The notes beneath the pieces are model-generated. The model was given only the letters and a program-made list of their open reading frames with translations, searched no databases and had not been told where the DNA came from. DNA of 34,982 nt from NCBI GenBank assembly GCA_027314515.1, contig DAHVAR010000229.1, positions 1-34,982 on the forward strand, read 5' to 3'. Source of the stretch: Actinomycetota bacterium (GTDB lineage: Bacteria; Actinomycetota; Actinomycetes; Streptosporangiales; Streptosporangiaceae). Made by a program: the position numbers and the translations under genes. Positions 32,063 to 34,982 of the stretch are shown piece after piece; the stretch's first letter is position 1, and each line of letters begins with the position of its first letter.

Positions 32063-34084
32063 GTGATCGGCAGGATCCCCATACTCGACGTGCAGCCGGT
32101 CGTCAGGGTGGCCGGGCTGCCAGCAGACACCCCGGCCAAGGCGGTGCCGGGAGAGAGCTTCCTGGTCAGCGCTACGGTGTTTCGCGAAGGTCACGAGATG
32201 CTCGGGGCCGGCGTGGTGCTGACCGATCCTGACGGAGTGCCACAGCCGCTGGTCCGGATGCGTGAGCTAGCCGAGGGCACCGACCGTTACGACGCTGAGG
32301 TGACCCCGGCCAGCGAGGGACTCTGGCACTTCACCGTCGAGGCCTGGGGCGATCCGATTGCCCGCTGGCAGCACGACGCCGCGATCAAGATACCGATCGG
32401 CCAGGACACCGAGTTGATGCTGGCCGAGGGCGCGCTCCTGCTGCGCCGGGCAGCCGGACAGATCACCCCCGCCACGACGCCGCCGGCGCAGGACGCCAGG
32501 ACTGCCAGGGCGGCTCTCACCAGCGCGGCCAGGGAACTCGCCGATCCGCAGATCGCCCCGCTGGACCGGCTGGCCGCGGCCGGGCGGCCCGACGTGATTG
32601 CCGCCCTCACCGCGTTCCCGCTGCGGCACCTGCTCACCAGATCGGACAGTTTCCCGCTCATCGTGCACCGCCAGCGGGCTCTTTTCGGCTCGTGGTATGA
32701 ATTCTTCCCGCGCTCGGAGGGCGCGGTGCTCGACCCGACGCACCGGCGCAAGCCGCGGTCAGGCACCCTGCGGACGGCGGCCAAGCGGCTGGACGCGATC
32801 GCCGACATGGGCTTCGACGTGGTGTACCTGCCACCGGTGCACCCGATCGGCACCACCGCGCGGAAGGGCCAGAACAACACGCTGGTCGCCGGGCCTGGCG
32901 ATCCCGGCTCGCCGTGGGCCATCGGCTCGCCCGACGGCGGCCACGACGCCATTCACCCGGGCCTCGGCACGCTCGAGGACTTCGACGCGTTCGTTGCCAG
33001 GGCGCGCGAACTAGGCCTCGAGGTGGCCATGGACCTGGCGCTGCAGGCCTCCCCCGATCACCCGTGGGTCGCCAGCCACCCGGAGTGGTTCACCACGAGG
33101 GCCGACGGGTCCATCGCCTACGCCGAGAACCCGCCGAAGAAGTACCAGGACATCTACCCGCTCAACTTCGACAACGACCCCGAGGGCATCTACGCCGAGG
33201 TGAGCGGGCTGGTCCGGCACTGGATGAGGCACGGCATCCGGATCTTCCGGGTGGACAACCCGCACACCAAGCCACTGCCGTTCTGGCAGCGGCTGCTCGC
33301 CGATGTCGCGGCGACCGATCCGGACGTGATCTTCCTGGCCGAGGCATTCACCCGGCCGGCCATGATGCACGCCCTGGCGGCCATCGGCTTCCACCAGTCG
33401 TATACCTACTTCACCTGGCGGAATACCGCGGGCGAGCTCACCGGGTACGGAACCGAGCTGGCCGGGCCGACCGCGCACTTCATGCGGCCCAACTTCTTTG
33501 TCAACACCCCGGACATCTTGTGTCAGTACCTGCAGCATGCGGGCCCGCCCGCATTCGCCGTCCGGGCAGTGCTCGCCGCCCTGCTGTCCCCGTCCTGGGG
33601 CGTCTACTCCGGCTATGAGCTCTGCGAGAACGTCCCGCTGGTGCCGGGCAGCGAAGAGTACCTGGACTCGGAGAAATACGCCTACCGGCCCAGGGACTGG
33701 CTGAGCGCGGAGCGGCTGGGCCTCACCATTGCCCCGCTGCTGCGCCGGCTGAACGAGATCCGCCGGGCCCACCCGGCTCTGCACTGGCTGCGCAATCTGC
33801 GGTTTCATTGCAGCGATCAGCCGGACATCCTGTGCTTCTCCAAGCGCACTGGCCCCGATCATCCAGGCCCGCCCGACGTCGTGCTGGTAGTGGTAAACCT
33901 GAACCCCAGCCAGACGCGTGAGGCCACTGTCTGGCTGGACAGTGCGGCGCTCGGGCTGGATGCGGCAGCCGGGTTCAGGGTCGCCGACCAGCTCACCGGG
34001 CAGCAGTTCAGCTGGGGACTGGGCAACTACGTGCGGCTAGATCCGGGTGTCGCGCCCGCGCACATCCTGACCGTCGTGCAGTGA
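32063..34084 (+). CDS. glgE: Alpha-1,4-glucan:maltose-1-phosphate maltosyltransferase
   Basis: This 673-residue GH13 enzyme extends alpha-glucan with maltose units from maltose-1-phosphate. It begins with an N-terminal beta domain (GRIPILDVQPVV). The catalytic barrel contains GSWYEFFPRSEGA, YLPPVHPIGTTARKG, the nucleophile Asp in GIRIFRVDNPHTKP, the acid Glu in VIFLAEAFTRP, and NFFVNTPDIL. The length is normal. The start GTG 32063 has only a weak ribosome-binding site. It is followed 107 bp later by treS, the gene that supplies the trehalose-maltose step of the same pathway. Confidence 0.95.
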   Translation: MIGRIPILDVQPVVRVAGLPADTPAKAVPGESFLVSATVFREGHEMLGAGVVLTDPDGVPQPLVRMRELAEGTDRYDAEVTPASEGLWHFTVEAWGDPIARWQHDAAIKIPIGQDTELMLAEGALLLRRAAGQITPATTPPAQDARTARAALTSAARELADPQIAPLDRLAAAGRPDVIAALTAFPLRHLLTRSDSFPLIVHRQRALFGSWYEFFPRSEGAVLDPTHRRKPRSGTLRTAAKRLDAIADMGFDVVYLPPVHPIGTTARKGQNNTLVAGPGDPGSPWAIGSPDGGHDAIHPGLGTLEDFDAFVARARELGLEVAMDLALQASPDHPWVASHPEWFTTRADGSIAYAENPPKKYQDIYPLNFDNDPEGIYAEVSGLVRHWMRHGIRIFRVDNPHTKPLPFWQRLLADVAATDPDVIFLAEAFTRPAMMHALAAIGFHQSYTYFTWRNTAGELTGYGTELAGPTAHFMRPNFFVNTPDILCQYLQHAGPPAFAVRAVLAALLSPSWGVYSGYELCENVPLVPGSEEYLDSEKYAYRPRDWLSAERLGLTIAPLLRRLNEIRRAHPALHWLRNLRFHCSDQPDILCFSKRTGPDHPGPPDVVLVVVNLNPSQTREATVWLDSAALGLDAAAGFRVADQLTGQQFSWGLGNYVRLDPGVAPAHILTVVQ

Positions 34085-34191
34085 TGCTGGTCACGCAATG
34101 ATTACCGCGTGCATGGTCGTTAAGTACGAAGAGGCGGCAGCCGTCGGCAGTGCTGTCATTCGCCCACCTAGAGCACTAAGCGGGAGCGGGA

Positions 34192-34982
34192 GTGGAGCAG
34201 GCCGGGCACGCGGGCGGGCATGACGCGATGGCGGGCGGGCACGGCCCGGTCGCGGAGGTCCCCGTCCAGGAGTTCAGGACGGCCGCCGGCGAGCCCGTGC
34301 CGGATTCGTTCTCCTTCGAGAAGCCGCGCGACCCGCACTGGTACAAGCGCGCGGTCTTCTACGAGGTGCTCATCCGCGGCTTCTCCGACTCCAACGGCGA
34401 CGGTACGGGCGATATCCGGGGCCTGATCGACCGGCTTGACTACCTGCAGTGGCTGGGCATCGACTGCATCTGGCTGCTGCCCATCTACGCCTCACCGCTG
34501 AAGGACGGCGGCTACGACATCTCTGACTTCACCGCGATCCTGCCCGAGTTCGGCACCATCGGTGACTTCGTCGACCTGGTGGAGAAGGCGCATGAACGGG
34601 GCATCCGCGTCGTCGCCGACCTGGTCATGAACCACACCAGTGATCAGCACCCGTGGTTCCAGGCATCCCGCTCCGACCCGGGCGGGCCGTACGGCGACTT
34701 CTACGTCTGGTCCGACACCGACGACGGATACGCCGACGCGCGAGTGATCTTCGTCGACACCGAGCGCTCGAACTGGACCTACGACGAACTGCGCGGCCAG
34801 TACTACTGGCACCGGTTCTTCGCCCACCAGCCCGACCTGAACTACGAGAACCCGCTCGTGCAGGACTCCATGCTCGAGGTCCTGCGGTTCTGGCTGGATC
34901 TCGGCATCGACGGCTTCCGCCTCGACGCGGTGCCCTACCTGTACGAGCGTGAGGGCACCAACTGCGAGAACCTCAAGGAGAC
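34192..34982 (+). CDS. treS: Trehalose synthase (maltose alpha-D-glucosyltransferase), 5' part
   Basis: The first 263 codons of a GH13 trehalose synthase, cut off by the end of the window. Recognisable segments are [95 protein letters not shown] and the nucleophile region [15 protein letters not shown]. TreS interconverts maltose and trehalose; with maltokinase and GlgE it forms the GlgE pathway. The start GTG 34192 has GGAG at 34183-34186 (ATG 34228 is an in-frame alternative). A maltokinase domain or gene is expected beyond the window. Confidence 0.92.
   Translation, partial: MEQAGHAGGHDAMAGGHGPVAEVPVQEFRTAAGEPVPDSFSFEKPRDPHWYKRAVFYEVLIRGFSDSNGDGTGDIRGLIDRLDYLQWLGIDCIWLLPIYASPLKDGGYDISDFTAILPEFGTIGDFVDLVEKAHERGIRVVADLVMNHTSDQHPWFQASRSDPGGPYGDFYVWSDTDDGYADARVIFVDTERSNWTYDELRGQYYWHRFFAHQPDLNYENPLVQDSMLEVLRFWLDLGIDGFRLDAVPYLYEREGTNCENLKE

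Noticed and set aside
31915-32139. N-terminal extension of the glycogen phosphorylase frame
   Set aside because: The added 75 residues lack family similarity, run through the divergent promoter region and into glgE, while homologues begin at the RAIRRFT sequence.

Overview
This is a GC-rich chromosomal window of an actinomycete. Third codon positions are mostly G or C. A BldC-type regulator, a mycothiol-dependent enzyme family member, a multi-pass Ser/Thr kinase next to an FHA protein, and the GlgE/TreS trehalose-glucan pathway all point to a mycelial actinomycete. Something near Streptosporangiales is my guess; no 16S or other phylogenetic marker is present. Almost all genes are chromosomal metabolism or regulation. 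No tRNA, rRNA, transposase, CRISPR array or prophage was recognised.

Layout: (1) 1-1250: the tail of an upstream gene, then a solitary AbiEi-like/DUF559 gene bracketed by imperfect inverted repeats. (2) 1364-5000: a small membrane protein; an alpha/beta-hydrolase plus TetR pair behind a nested-dyad operator; a UvrC/Cho-like GIY-YIG nuclease pseudogene with two lesions; and a tandem-GNAT acetyltransferase. (3) 5130-9975 (minus strand): a translationally coupled coxS-coxL-coxM-coxG-like operon of a form II type molybdenum hydroxylase. Its last gene fuses a CoxG (SRPBCC) domain to an RNA polymerase alpha-CTD-like domain and a C-terminal membrane anchor. (4) 10185-14937: a PIG-L deacetylase, kynureninase, a five-copy 19-bp tandem repeat, a mycothiol-dependent-isomerase-like enzyme and an MFS exporter. 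(5) 15045-19402: guaA with a CNNM/CorC-type membrane protein upstream in one operon, and an M20 amidohydrolase. (6) 19592-23572 (minus strand): a TCA-cycle cluster of citrate synthase, DUF3017 membrane protein, isocitrate dehydrogenase and malate dehydrogenase. (7) 23740-27647: an FHA-HTH protein convergent with a Ser/Thr kinase, a conserved unknown, and an enoyl-CoA hydratase. (8) 27699-29037: a Cys-rich unknown divergent from an XRE-type regulator across a motif-rich promoter region, then bldC. (9) 29212-34982: glycogen phosphorylase-type GlgP divergent from glgE, followed by the start of treS, which runs off the window.

Functional themes are storage-glucan/trehalose metabolism (GlgP, GlgE, TreS), a compact TCA gene set, and a CO-dehydrogenase-like oxidoreductase with an unusual accessory protein. 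The observations most worth following are the CoxG/alpha-CTD/membrane-anchor fusion, the inverted-repeat-bracketed DUF559 gene, and the Cys-rich/XRE divergent pair with its repeated TGCGAAG motif. All family assignments are by eye from sequence motifs; no database search was run.
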